A stretch of 64,000 nt of DNA from SAR86 cluster bacterium (lineage in GTDB: Bacteria; Pseudomonadota; Gammaproteobacteria; Magnimaribacterales; Magnimaribacteraceae): assembly GCA_022447065.1 (NCBI GenBank), contig JAKUUM010000001.1:124001-188000 (forward strand). The letters are read 5' to 3'. The position numbers were made by a program, and so were the translations under genes. Numbering within the stretch: the first letter of the stretch is position 1; each line of letters begins with the position of its first letter. This document shows, piece after piece, positions 1 through 10,540 of this stretch. Under the pieces are notes generated by a model. It had not been told where the DNA came from. It was given only the letters and a program-made list of their open reading frames with translations, and made no database searches.

Positions 1-1
1 T

Positions 2-286
2 GGAGATGAAGAAATCTGGTTTGGCTTCACTTTAACTGGATGGTGGGCAAAAGCTACCGAACCTTTGCATTGGCTAATTTATGGATTGGGAGCTTATGGT
101 TTTTGGCGAATGAAGACTTGGATGTGGCCATGGGCCAGTGTTTACGTGGCTCAAATTGTTATCGCAATGTTCGTTTGGAATATTTTGAATGACATGGGCA
201 GTTTGATGTCTGCATTTATTTCCGCTTTAATTTTTTCTATGCCAATGATCGCTTTGTGGCGTTCAAGACAGAAATTTATCAACTAA
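2..286 (+). CDS. C-terminal part of an unidentified integral membrane protein (5' end outside window)
   Basis: The reading frame is open from base 2 and ends at TAA 284-286, giving about 94 residues, so the gene begins upstream of the window. The visible part is rich in Trp, Met and aromatic residues and contains two or three hydrophobic segments (about residues 20-50 and 58-85), ending in a short basic tail (WRSRQKFIN). I do not recognise the family. It is followed by a 138-bp spacer and is co-directional with the next gene, which has its own TATAAT, so they are probably not one operon. Confidence 0.6.
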   Translation, partial: GDEEIWFGFTLTGWWAKATEPLHWLIYGLGAYGFWRMKTWMWPWASVYVAQIVIAMFVWNILNDMGSLMSAFISALIFSMPMIALWRSRQKFIN

Positions 287-325
287 ATAGAAACTCTTTA
301 AAGAAGCTCAAATAAAATTACCTAC

Positions 326-370
326 TTAACCTTCTTTTAAGACGCCCTCTAACAAAACACTTGCTGTCAT
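326..370 (-). other. micro-ORF with an excellent ribosome binding site (gene-start remnant or leader peptide)
   Basis: On the minus strand AAGGAGGT lies a few bases before an ATG (370-368) that opens a 14-codon frame, MTASVLLEGVLKEG, ending in TAA. The Shine-Dalgarno is much better than those of most genes in this window. The short peptide resembles the first strand of antibiotic-biosynthesis-monooxygenase-fold proteins, but that is only an impression. It may be the 5' end of a gene cut off by a stop or deletion, or a regulatory leader peptide. Confidence 0.3.
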
Positions 371-424
371 ATTAACCTCCTTCTAGATATCATTATTATA
401 ATGTTAATTCTTGATTAACTTATT

Positions 425-1147
425 ATGAAAAGATTCCTTTTCTATACACTTTTACTAATACTGATTGTTGTTTCAGCTACTCAATTCACACTACCCAGTA
501 GACAAAGCACAAACCAGGATTTCGATGATCCTAACTATGTAGAATTTAAGTCTGGTGTTCGCCGATTACGTGATGGTACTGTTGAAGTCTCCAGTCTAGT
601 AAACATGCCAGATGTCACATCAAATATGTTCCGATGGTGGTTTTCAGATTATCTGCAAACTACTGAACATTATAAAATGTGGCATCCTGAAGATCATGTG
701 TGGATGGATTGGGAACACAAAAAAACGGGTGAAATTGTTGGCTCCCATCACCTTGTACATGAGTACATTGGAGGTCAAATGAGTAAACTTCGGATCCAGT
801 TCGCATGGCCTCAGGAGATCCTTGGCTTTGATCCTAGTGACGAAAATACTGTAGTACTCTGTGCTCAAGTTGGCGAACTTGACTCTAGCTTGAACATTGC
901 TGAGATGTGCCATGTTGCCCGGAATATGCCTTGGGGTTCAGAACTTCGTTCTCGCTTTTGGCTGGGTGTGGTTTCGGATCGAGAGGCTGCTGATTGGCAG
1001 AATTATTTACTTTCCTTTGTTGCTAATAACCCAATTACTCGACGGTTCACAGTGTCTGAGGCTGAGGGGCTTGCTTTACAAAAACACTGTATCGAAGAAA
1101 TGAGTTACCTTGCAGACATACTTCCGGTCATCTATAAAGAAGATTAA
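425..1147 (+). CDS. DAPG/phloretin hydrolase family protein (PhlG-like), exported or membrane-anchored
   Basis: 240 residues. Residues 4-22 form a hydrophobic N-terminal segment, a signal peptide or anchor not present in the cytoplasmic relatives I know. The rest follows the DAPG-hydrolase pattern: a DGTVEVSSLV strand, an MFRWWFSDYL helix, a WHPEDHVWMDW motif and GSHHLVHEYIGG, whose His/Glu residues would supply the Zn ligands of the family. Relatives cleave C-C bonds in acylated phenols (2,4-diacetylphloroglucinol, phloretin). The substrate here is unknown, and export would place the reaction in the periplasm. A TATAAT at 397-402 precedes the ATG by 22 bp. The next gene follows after 37 bp. 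Family assignment is by motif recall. Confidence 0.68.
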   Translation: MKRFLFYTLLLILIVVSATQFTLPSRQSTNQDFDDPNYVEFKSGVRRLRDGTVEVSSLVNMPDVTSNMFRWWFSDYLQTTEHYKMWHPEDHVWMDWEHKKTGEIVGSHHLVHEYIGGQMSKLRIQFAWPQEILGFDPSDENTVVLCAQVGELDSSLNIAEMCHVARNMPWGSELRSRFWLGVVSDREAADWQNYLLSFVANNPITRRFTVSEAEGLALQKHCIEEMSYLADILPVIYKED

Positions 1148-1184
1148 TCCATGAATTAACATAAAATCAAAAGAGGTTTTAGAA

Positions 1185-2186
1185 ATGTTGTTATCACAAT
1201 TTCCAAGAATACATTTAGCTCACCTTCCTACACCCTTGGAATTCCTACCTCGACTAAGTAAACATCTAGGCGGGCCAAATATTTATGTGAAAAGGGATGA
1301 TTGTACTGGTTTAGGTACAGGAGGTAATAAGACGCGTAAGCTTGAATTTTTGATAGCAGATGCGATAGAAAAGAAAGCCACTTCAATTATTACCCCAGGA
1401 GCAATTCAATCTAACCATGCTCGTCAGACTGCCGCCGCTGCTTGTAAAATTGGAATGAAGTGCGAATTGGTTTTTGAAAAAAGAACCGATAATCCAACTG
1501 AACTTTATCTTAATTCCGGCAATGTATTTTTAGATTATCTATTCGGCGCAAAAATTCGAGTAGTTGATAAAGGTTCAGATATGGAAGCTGAGATGCAAAA
1601 GGTTGCAGAAGAACTCAGAAACAAGGGAGAGGTGCCTTACATCATCCCTGTAGGGGGGTCCAATCCTGTGGGCGAGCTGGGCTACGTGGATTGTGCACTC
1701 GAAATTATTAAACAAACGAACGAACGTGATTTAGTTATTCACCATATTATTCATGCCACTGGTAGTGGTGGAACACAATCAGGACTTATTTGTGGTTTAA
1801 AGGCTATGAAGAGTGAGATTCCATTGCTTGGTATCAGCGTTAGTGCACTGAAGTCAGATCAAGAAGAAAAAGTGTTTAACTTGGCTTGCAATACTTCTGA
1901 ATACTTGGGGTTATCCGGTATTATTAAACGCGAACATATTGTTGCCAACAGTGATTATGTTGGCAAGGGATACGGAATGCCTACTAAAGAGATGAATGAT
2001 GCCCTTATTATGCTTGCTCGTCTTGAAGGAATGTTATTCGATCCAGTCTATACTGGCAAAGCGTTAGCAGGCATGATCAGTTTGATATCTGATAATTATT
2101 TTAATAACGATGAAAACATTCTCTTCATTCATACTGGAGGAACTGCAGGTCTTTTTGCCTACCAAGATCAACTAAATATAGGATAA
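1185..2186 (+). CDS. cuyA: L-cysteate sulfo-lyase / D-cysteine desulfhydrase family PLP enzyme
   Basis: 333 residues, the usual length for the ACC-deaminase/D-cysteine desulfhydrase group of fold-type II PLP enzymes. The PLP lysine lies in TGGNKTRKLEFL (about residue 55), with QSNHARQTAA and the phosphate-binding HATGSGGTQSG loop (about 200). KRDDCTG, NERDL..HIIHATGSGGTQ and FNLACNTSEYLG match what I remember of CuyA better than of DcyD, so release of sulfite, ammonia and pyruvate from L-cysteate is the favoured reaction; D-cysteine desulfhydration cannot be excluded. AGAGGT precedes the ATG. No sulfite exporter or regulator is adjacent. The gene ends 8 bp before a decayed tRNA-Lys fragment. 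Confidence 0.72.
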   Translation: MLLSQFPRIHLAHLPTPLEFLPRLSKHLGGPNIYVKRDDCTGLGTGGNKTRKLEFLIADAIEKKATSIITPGAIQSNHARQTAAAACKIGMKCELVFEKRTDNPTELYLNSGNVFLDYLFGAKIRVVDKGSDMEAEMQKVAEELRNKGEVPYIIPVGGSNPVGELGYVDCALEIIKQTNERDLVIHHIIHATGSGGTQSGLICGLKAMKSEIPLLGISVSALKSDQEEKVFNLACNTSEYLGLSGIIKREHIVANSDYVGKGYGMPTKEMNDALIMLARLEGMLFDPVYTGKALAGMISLISDNYFNNDENILFIHTGGTAGLFAYQDQLNIG

Positions 2187-2193
2187 AAGGATT

Positions 2194-2230
2194 AAAGATT
2201 GATGCCCCCTATAGGACTCGAACCTAAGAG
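2194..2230 (-). repeat. decayed copy of the tRNA-Lys 3' end (att-like remnant, left)
   Basis: Read on the minus strand, this stretch contains a T-loop TTCGAGT flanked by partly paired T-stem halves and an acceptor-like AGGGGGCA. Over 2201-2230 it matches 25 of 30 positions of the 3' end of the intact tRNA-Lys at 12391-12466, and the adjoining bases (AAAGATTGATG versus AAAGACTGGTG) are also related. D-arm and anticodon arm are missing, so it is not a tRNA gene. It sits directly behind cuyA and is the most degraded of three copies. Confidence 0.55.
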
Positions 2231-2428
2231 TTTTTTTTAATCTTGTATCCGACTACTTAAGTTATACCTTCTTAAAAAGTTAACGAGAAAACTACTTAAA
2301 AGGTTCTGTCTTTTCAGTTCAATATCTAAATTAAATTATTTAATCATCCATCCAGTGCTTATGAGAGTAACTTTTGGGCTTGATCAAAACTCCACCATTA
2401 CTTAATAATCAATAAGTTTTTATAAATT

Positions 2429-2453
2429 ATTAGAATATTTTTTTAATTCTGAT
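2429..2453. promoter_or_regulatory. inverted repeat upstream of katG (candidate operator)
   Basis: ATTAGAAT (2429-2436) and ATTCTGAT (2446-2453) form an imperfect inverted repeat with a T-rich 9-bp centre, 54-78 bp before the katG ATG. The surrounding 2231-2506 region is non-coding and very AT-rich, and also holds two similar stretches ending AATAAGTTT. It does not match the OxyR or PerR consensus well enough to name the regulator. Confidence 0.3.
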
Positions 2454-2488
2454 TAATAAGTTTAAAATGTGTTTTAAATTTAATTTAA

Positions 2489-4630
<2,142 letters not shown>

Positions 4631-4660
4631 TCTCGAGACTTAAGAAGATCTAAAAATGGC

Positions 4661-4692
4661 GGAGCTGGTTCCAATTTTTAACCAGAAGCTCC
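4661..4692 (+). terminator. hairpin downstream of katG
   Basis: GGAGCTGGTT (4661-4670) pairs with AACCAGAAGCTCC (4680-4692) with a 3-nt bulge and an AT-rich loop. It begins 30 bp after the katG stop. No U-tract follows directly, so it may be a processing or stabilising hairpin rather than a strict intrinsic terminator. Confidence 0.35.
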
Positions 4693-4782
4693 AGGATTCA
4701 TTATCGATCAAGGGTCAATCTTTTCTTTCCTTTAGCCATCGCAATTTGAAGATGAAAGAAAAAAGAAGGAGGTATAAAATAA

Positions 4783-4989
4783 AGTTCCTATTTAGAGAAA
4801 AATAAAATCATCGAGGAACTAATTGACATCATTAAGATAGAAGAAAAGGCGTATATACAAAAAACATCACCAATAATTTTAATTGGTGGTGTGGGCAGAA
4901 TACTTTGGCTTCTTTCTACAGAATCTAATTCAAAGCAATTTAATCCTATTATTAAAGAACTTTCGATTTTTAATTTAGAGAAGACATGA
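4783..4989 (+). other. unassigned reading frame translationally coupled to lpd (possibly a broken small gene)
   Basis: In the 355-bp gap before lpd a frame runs from the stop at 4780-4782 to TGA 4987-4989, whose ATGA overlaps the lpd start at 4986. The peptide (for example KIIEELIDIIKIEEKAYIQK, then a hydrophobic PIILIGGVGRILWLL stretch) looks protein-like. It has no ATG/GTG/TTG start. AAGGAGGT at 4767-4774 lies upstream, and a different frame starting ATG 4752 would enter it by a single-base shift in the A-run near 4798-4802. This may be a small gene broken by a frameshift or a remnant of an upstream operon gene. I cannot assign a function. Confidence 0.3.
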
Positions 4990-6425
4990 CTGGATGTTTA
5001 GAACACTATGATGTAATTGTTATTGGTTCAGGACCCGGGGGTTATGTTTCTGCTATACGTTGTTCTCAATTAGGCTTAAAAACATTATGTATTGAGAGAT
5101 GTGGAGATAGTGATAAGCCAATACTTGGAGGCACTTGTCTTAACGTTGGATGTATACCGTCTAAAGCACTTTTAGATAGTAGTTATAAATTCTTTCAAGC
5201 TGAGAAAGAACTTAAGTTTCACGGGATACTTATGGAAAAACTTTCTGTTGACGTAATAGAGATGCAGAAAAGAAAGGAGAAAATTGTATTAGGTCTGACC
5301 AAAGGGGTGCAGGGTCTATTTAAATTAAACCATGTCGATTCAATACAAGGAGAAGCTTTGGTTGAAGGAGTTGGTAAAGTTTCAGTGATGAAACCTGATA
5401 ATTCTAAGGTTGATTTAACAGCAGACTATATAATTATCGCCACTGGTTCTCGACCAATAGAGTTACCAAGTATTTCATTTGATCAAAAATCAGTTCTCAC
5501 TTCAACAGAAGCATTAAACCTTCAAAAGGTTCCAGAAAGGTTAGCAGTAATAGGAGCAGGAGCAATCGGTTTAGAAATAGGAAGTATTTGGTCTCGATTA
5601 GGTTCAGAGGTTGAAATTCTAGAAACTTTAAAAGATTTTTTACCTTCTGCAGATAAGCAAATATCTTCAGAGGCTTTAAAAATATTAACTAAACAAGGAA
5701 TTACCATCAAATTGGCTGTAAATGTCCAAAGTGCTGAAATAACAAATGATGAGGTAACCGTTAAGTATGTTGATGAATCGGGAGAGCAAGAATTAATCGT
5801 TGATAAATTAATTGTAGCAGTGGGCAGAACACCGGCTATCCAAAATGTGCTAGGACAAAACTCTGGTGTTGAAATAGATGATAAAGGTTTTATTAAAGTT
5901 AATTCATCTTGTGAAACGAGCAAGGTAAATATTTACGCAATTGGAGATACGGTTTATGGACCTATGTTGGCTCACAAGGCGACAGAAGAAGGGATGATGG
6001 TAGCGGAAAATATTGCTGGAGAGTCTATTGAGATAGATTATGAAAGAATTCCTGCCGTCATTTACACACACCCAGAAATTGCTTGGGTAGGTTTGACCGA
6101 AGAGCAAGCTAATGATAATGGTCTAGAAATAAAGACTGGTTTTTTTCCTTTCTCCGCAAACGGAAGGGCATTAACATCAAGCGAAGGAATAGGATTTGTA
6201 AAAGTTATTGCTGATGCAAAGGATGATTCTATTCAAGGAATTCATGTTATCGGACCAGCTGCGGCAGATATTGTTCAACAAGGGGTGATAGCAATGAACC
6301 TTGAAAGTACCGCAGAAGATTTATCATTGACCATGTTTAGTCACCCAACTTTTTCAGAAGCTTTCCACGAAGCAGCTTTATTTATTAGGGGGAAAGCAAT
6401 TCAAATCAGTAACAGAAAGAGATAA
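4986..6425 (+). CDS. lpd: dihydrolipoamide dehydrogenase (E3)
   Basis: 479 residues, typical for E3. It reoxidises dihydrolipoyl groups of the pyruvate dehydrogenase complex and passes electrons to NAD+ through FAD. An N-terminal FAD-binding GSGPGG motif is followed by the redox disulfide GGTCLNVGCIPSK (C51 and C56), the NAD-binding GAGAIGLEIGS (about 195), the second FAD motif YAIGDT (about 318) and the C-terminal interface with the HPTFSEAFHEA catalytic His-Glu pair. The gene is first in lpd-aceE-aceF; in most gammaproteobacteria lpd comes last. Its start overlaps the stop of an unassigned frame (ATGA). Confidence 0.96.
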   Translation: MTGCLEHYDVIVIGSGPGGYVSAIRCSQLGLKTLCIERCGDSDKPILGGTCLNVGCIPSKALLDSSYKFFQAEKELKFHGILMEKLSVDVIEMQKRKEKIVLGLTKGVQGLFKLNHVDSIQGEALVEGVGKVSVMKPDNSKVDLTADYIIIATGSRPIELPSISFDQKSVLTSTEALNLQKVPERLAVIGAGAIGLEIGSIWSRLGSEVEILETLKDFLPSADKQISSEALKILTKQGITIKLAVNVQSAEITNDEVTVKYVDESGEQELIVDKLIVAVGRTPAIQNVLGQNSGVEIDDKGFIKVNSSCETSKVNIYAIGDTVYGPMLAHKATEEGMMVAENIAGESIEIDYERIPAVIYTHPEIAWVGLTEEQANDNGLEIKTGFFPFSANGRALTSSEGIGFVKVIADAKDDSIQGIHVIGPAAADIVQQGVIAMNLESTAEDLSLTMFSHPTFSEAFHEAALFIRGKAIQISNRKR

Positions 6426-6446
6426 ATTTACAAAAAAACTAATAAT

Positions 6447-9110
6447 GTGATTAACAATTCTGATCAAGATCCCCTAGAAACCAAAGAGTGGCTTGAGGCT
6501 TTAGAGTCTACTATTGAAACTTCTGGAAAGGAAAGAGCGGGTTATCTATTATCCAGATTAGCTCAACAATTTTCTATTAAGGGAGGTAATCCTTCCTTTA
6601 ACCTAACCACCCCCTTTAAAAATACTATTGATTATTTAGAAGAACCTAAACTGCCTGGAGATCTTTTTATAGAGAGAAATATTCGCTCTTATACAAGATG
6701 GAATGCCTTAGCTATGGTAATGAGAGCAAACCTAAAGGAGGGTGAACTAGGAGGTCATATATCAACTTTTATGTCTAGTGCAATGCTTTACGATGTTGGC
6801 TTTAATCATTTTTTTCATGCTCCATCAAAAGATCATCCTGGAGATCTTGTTTACTTTCAAGGTCACTCTTCACCAGGCATTTATGCACGCTCATTTTTAG
6901 AAGGTCGCCTTTCAGCTGATCAATTGGATAAATTTAGAATGGAAAGTGATGGGACTGGTCTTTCCTCTTATCCGCACCCATGGCTTATGCCAGATTATTG
7001 GCAATTCCCGACAGTGTCTATGGGATTAGGACCAATTACTGGCATTTATCAGGCATACATTCAAAAATATCTTCAATCAAGAAAGGTTATTAAAAAAAGT
7101 AACCAAAAAATATGGGTATTTGCCGGAGATGGGGAAATGGATGAACCCGAGTCATTGGGAGCAATATCAATGGCAGGCAGAGAAAAACTAGATAATTTAA
7201 TAATGGTTATCAATTGCAACCTTCAGCGTCTAGATGGTCCGGTTAGAGGTAACAGTAAAATCATCCAAGAGCTGGAAGGGGTGTTTAGGGGAGCTGGTTG
7301 GAATGTAGTAAAGGTTATTTGGGGTAGACACTGGGACCCTATTTTGGCTAAAGATAAGAGTGGAAAGTTACAAAAATTAATGAATGAAGTGGTAGATGGA
7401 GAGATGCAAAATTTTAAAGCTAAAGGAGGTGCATATACTAGAAAACACTTCTTTGCTAAAGATCCCGAGGTACTTAAATTAGTAGAAGAGTTAAGCGATG
7501 ATGAAATTTATAAATTAAATCGAGGAGGCCATGACCCTTATAAAGTTCACGCAGCTTACGATAAGGCAATCAAGACTAAAGAGCAACCAACAGTAATTTT
7601 AGCTCTTACTGTCAAGGGTTATGGTACAGGATCCATGGAGGCTGACAATACAACACACCAAGTTAAAAATTTAAGCCTAGACAATCTGAAGCAATTTAGA
7701 GATAGATTTAATTTACCGGTTTCTGATAAGGATTTACCCAATACCCCTTATGTGTCCTTCCCTGAAGGAAGTCCTGAGTTAGAGTACTTAAAAAAACAAA
7801 GAGCAAAGCTCGGAGGTTTCTTACCACAACGTAACCAAGATTTTAGAGCTATCAAAAAAATTTCTATAGAAAATTTTAAAGATGCTTTTGAGGGGACAGG
7901 AACTCGTCAAGTATCAACAACCATGGCTGTTGTAAGAATAATTACAAAACTTACTAAAGATTCTTTGCTAGGAAAAAAGGTGGTTCCTATAGTACCAGAT
8001 GAGGCCAGAACTTTTGGTATGGAAGGTTTATTCAGACAGCTGGGTATTTATTCTTCACAAGGTCAGCTATACGAACCTGAAGATGCGGACCAAGTTATGT
8101 ATTACCGAGAATCGAAAGAAGGTGTGATATTAGAAGAAGGTGTCACTGAAGCAGGGGCTTTTTCAGCCTGGTTAGCTCTTGCTACTGCTTACAGCAATTA
8201 CGGAAAGTTGATGATACCTTTTTATCTTTTTTATTCCATGTTTGGTTTTCAAAGAATTATGGATTTAATTTGGGCAGCAGGTGATTCTCAAGCAAGAGGT
8301 TTTCTAATAGGTGCAACTTCAGGAAAAACTACTTTAAACGGAGAAGGACTCCAACATCAAGATGGTCACAGCCACCTTTTAGCTGCAACAATACCAAATT
8401 GCAAATCTTACGACCCTACTTATGCCTATGAACTAGCCATAATAATCGAGCATGGCATGAAGGTTATGTTCCAAAAAAAAGAAAAATGTTTTTTTTATAT
8501 AACAACGATGAATGAGAATTACCCTCACCCAAAAATGCCATCAGGTGTAAAAAAAGGAATCATTAAAGGCATGTATCAAATTAAACAACAAAGACCTTCC
8601 AAGAGCCAAAAAGGTCTAGAAGTAGATTTACTAGGTAGTGGTGCAATTTTAAGAGAAGTAGAAGAAGCTGCATTGATTTTATCAGAGGAATATGGAGTAA
8701 AAGCAACCGTTTGGAGTGTAACAAGTTTTAATGAGCTGAAAAGAGAAGGCTCGGAAGTGGAAAGATGGAATAGGTTAAATCCCGAAAGAAAAGAAAAAGT
8801 TCCGTATGTATCATCCTTACTGTCTAAATCTTCTAATCCGGTTATAGCAGCCACAGACTACGTTAAATCTTACCCTGAACAAATAAGACCTTTCATAGAT
8901 CAGCCTTATACGTGCTTGGGAACAGATGGTTTTGGGCGTAGTGATACCAGAGAAAATCTGCGTTCTTTTTTTGAGGTAGATAAATATCATATTGCTTACG
9001 CAGCACTTTATGCACTTTATAAAGATTCAAGGATAGAAAAAAAACAAGTTATAAAAGCTCTAAATAAATTTGATATTGACCAACAATCAAAAAATCCATC
9101 TACACGGTAA
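6447..9110 (+). CDS. aceE: pyruvate dehydrogenase E1 component, homodimeric type
   Basis: 887 residues, the same length as the enterobacterial AceE. It decarboxylates pyruvate with thiamine diphosphate and acetylates the E2 lipoyl group. The ThDP/Mg motif is GDGEMDEPESLGAI...NCNLQRLDG (about residues 225-260), and the QHQDGHSHL segment (about 637) belongs to the second catalytic domain. The start is GTG at 6447, because the overlapping ATG at 6445 is followed at once by TGA. It lies 21 bp after lpd and 9 bp before aceF. It needs ThDP, notable because the window also carries a deleted thiC. Confidence 0.96.
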   Translation: MINNSDQDPLETKEWLEALESTIETSGKERAGYLLSRLAQQFSIKGGNPSFNLTTPFKNTIDYLEEPKLPGDLFIERNIRSYTRWNALAMVMRANLKEGELGGHISTFMSSAMLYDVGFNHFFHAPSKDHPGDLVYFQGHSSPGIYARSFLEGRLSADQLDKFRMESDGTGLSSYPHPWLMPDYWQFPTVSMGLGPITGIYQAYIQKYLQSRKVIKKSNQKIWVFAGDGEMDEPESLGAISMAGREKLDNLIMVINCNLQRLDGPVRGNSKIIQELEGVFRGAGWNVVKVIWGRHWDPILAKDKSGKLQKLMNEVVDGEMQNFKAKGGAYTRKHFFAKDPEVLKLVEELSDDEIYKLNRGGHDPYKVHAAYDKAIKTKEQPTVILALTVKGYGTGSMEADNTTHQVKNLSLDNLKQFRDRFNLPVSDKDLPNTPYVSFPEGSPELEYLKKQRAKLGGFLPQRNQDFRAIKKISIENFKDAFEGTGTRQVSTTMAVVRIITKLTKDSLLGKKVVPIVPDEARTFGMEGLFRQLGIYSSQGQLYEPEDADQVMYYRESKEGVILEEGVTEAGAFSAWLALATAYSNYGKLMIPFYLFYSMFGFQRIMDLIWAAGDSQARGFLIGATSGKTTLNGEGLQHQDGHSHLLAATIPNCKSYDPTYAYELAIIIEHGMKVMFQKKEKCFFYITTMNENYPHPKMPSGVKKGIIKGMYQIKQQRPSKSQKGLEVDLLGSGAILREVEEAALILSEEYGVKATVWSVTSFNELKREGSEVERWNRLNPERKEKVPYVSSLLSKSSNPVIAATDYVKSYPEQIRPFIDQPYTCLGTDGFGRSDTRENLRSFFEVDKYHIAYAALYALYKDSRIEKKQVIKALNKFDIDQQSKNPSTR

Positions 9111-9119
9111 GTATCATTC

Positions 9120-10376
9120 ATGAAAAAAGTTATTCAAACTTTACCGGATCTTGGAAAAATAGAAGAAGCAGAAGTAATAGAGATTTGTGTAACTCCTGGA
9201 GACTCAGTAGTACCTGAGCAAACTTTGATAGTTATAGAAACAGAAAAGGTTGTCGTTGATTTACCAGCAGAATACTCCGGCAGAATTACGTCCGTTTTAG
9301 TTAAGTTGGGCGATCTAATTGCTGAGGGAGATGCAATAGTTGAAATGGAGGTAGACGAAAAGTCTACTTCTTTGGAACAGAAAGAACTTGATTCATCTGA
9401 GACAATCAATCAAGTTGAAAAGCTAAAAGAAAAGTCACTTCCTCAAACCTCACTTATTACTCCAAAGAAAGAAAAGTCTATGACGAGTTCTCAAGATTAT
9501 AGCAATACTCATGCCGGACCCTCAGTCAGGAAAATGGCTCGAGAATTTGGTCTAAACCTTGAAGATATCAATGGATCAGGTAAAAAGGGAAGGATCTTAG
9601 TAGACGACCTTAAAGAATATGTTAGAGCTTTTTTCTTAGGAAAGGTAGAGAGGGCACCAAAACCGATTGAGTATGATTTAAAAAAATTTGGAAACACAGA
9701 AACTACCTCTTTAGAAAAGGGCAGGGTAAAAGCTGCTTTTCGTCTTACAAAAAACTGGCAGCAGATTCCCCACGTTACAAATTTTGAAGAAATTGATATT
9801 ACTGACCTTGAAATTATTTGGAAGAAAGAGAGAAAAAGATTGTCGGATAAGACAAAACTCTCAATCTTGCCGTATCTAATTCAAGCTAGTGTTGCATGTC
9901 TTAAAGAACTGCCCAAATTTAATTCGAGCCTGTCTTCTGATGGCAAAAATTTAATCCATCGTCAATATTACAATATTGGTATTGCTGTAGATACTCCCAA
10001 AGGTCTTGTTGTTCCTGTAGTTAAAGATGTAGACAAAAAGTCTATAGAGCAGTTGTCTGAGGAATTAAATAGGTTAGTGGAGAGCGCAAGAGGGGGCAGA
10101 CTACCTTTTTCAAATTTGGATGGAGCTACTTTTACAATTTCAAGTTTAGGGCTTTTGGGAGGAACAGGATTTACTCCAATTATTGACCAACCACAAGTAG
10201 CTATTTTGGGAGTTTCTAGGATTTTAGATAGGCCAATTAAAGGAAAAAAAGCTCTAAGTTGGAAAAGATTTTTACCAGTGTCTTTATCTTATGACCACAG
10301 GGTAGTAAATGGGGCAGATGCAGGTTTATTTTTATCCATTTTTTCAACAGCTATAAATGAGAACTTTCCTAGCTGA
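9120..10376 (+). CDS. aceF: pyruvate dehydrogenase E2, dihydrolipoamide acetyltransferase
   Basis: 418 residues with one lipoyl domain (residues 1-78, lipoyl Lys K43 in ETEKVVVDLP), a Glu/Ser/Lys-rich linker, a peripheral-subunit-binding domain (about 135-172, PSVRKMAREFG...GKKGRILVDDL) and the catalytic acetyltransferase core ending in SLSYDHRVVNGADAG. Many proteobacterial AceF proteins carry two or three lipoyl domains; this one has a single domain, as in streamlined genomes. Asn instead of Asp in DHRxxNG is normal for proteobacterial E2p. It is last in the operon and is followed by the non-coding 10377-10540 segment. Confidence 0.95.
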   Translation: MKKVIQTLPDLGKIEEAEVIEICVTPGDSVVPEQTLIVIETEKVVVDLPAEYSGRITSVLVKLGDLIAEGDAIVEMEVDEKSTSLEQKELDSSETINQVEKLKEKSLPQTSLITPKKEKSMTSSQDYSNTHAGPSVRKMAREFGLNLEDINGSGKKGRILVDDLKEYVRAFFLGKVERAPKPIEYDLKKFGNTETTSLEKGRVKAAFRLTKNWQQIPHVTNFEEIDITDLEIIWKKERKRLSDKTKLSILPYLIQASVACLKELPKFNSSLSSDGKNLIHRQYYNIGIAVDTPKGLVVPVVKDVDKKSIEQLSEELNRLVESARGGRLPFSNLDGATFTISSLGLLGGTGFTPIIDQPQVAILGVSRILDRPIKGKKALSWKRFLPVSLSYDHRVVNGADAGLFLSIFSTAINENFPS

Positions 10377-10517
10377 TTGAATATGAACGGACTTCTATTT
10401 TAACCTTTAAGAAAGTAGAGGTGCTTCATACATATGGGTAGAGGTGGTAGGTGGTCCTGCATGCCCTAAAGCAAGAAAAGGAGAGTGAGAACTCTATGGG
10501 AAAGTATTTTTAACTAA

Positions 10518-10538
10518 ATGCTCGCCATATGCTCGCCA
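10518..10538. repeat. tandem 10-mers with 11-bp period next to the tRNA-Lys fragment
   Basis: ATGCTCGCCA occurs at 10518-10527 and again at 10529-10538, one helical turn apart, only 3 bp from the start of the 10541-10629 att-like repeat. Tandem short sites at that spacing can be arm-type recombinase or accessory-factor sites, though no integrase is present to support this. The rest of 10377-10540 holds no recognisable gene, only a small GAGT-GAGA-ACTC hairpin near 10483-10494. Confidence 0.4.
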
Positions 10539-10540
10539 AA

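Noticed and set aside
9120-10376. AceF catalytic motif reads DHRVVNG instead of DHRxxDG, suggesting an inactive enzyme.
   Set aside because: Asn at this position is found in active proteobacterial E2p enzymes (for example Azotobacter), so it is normal.
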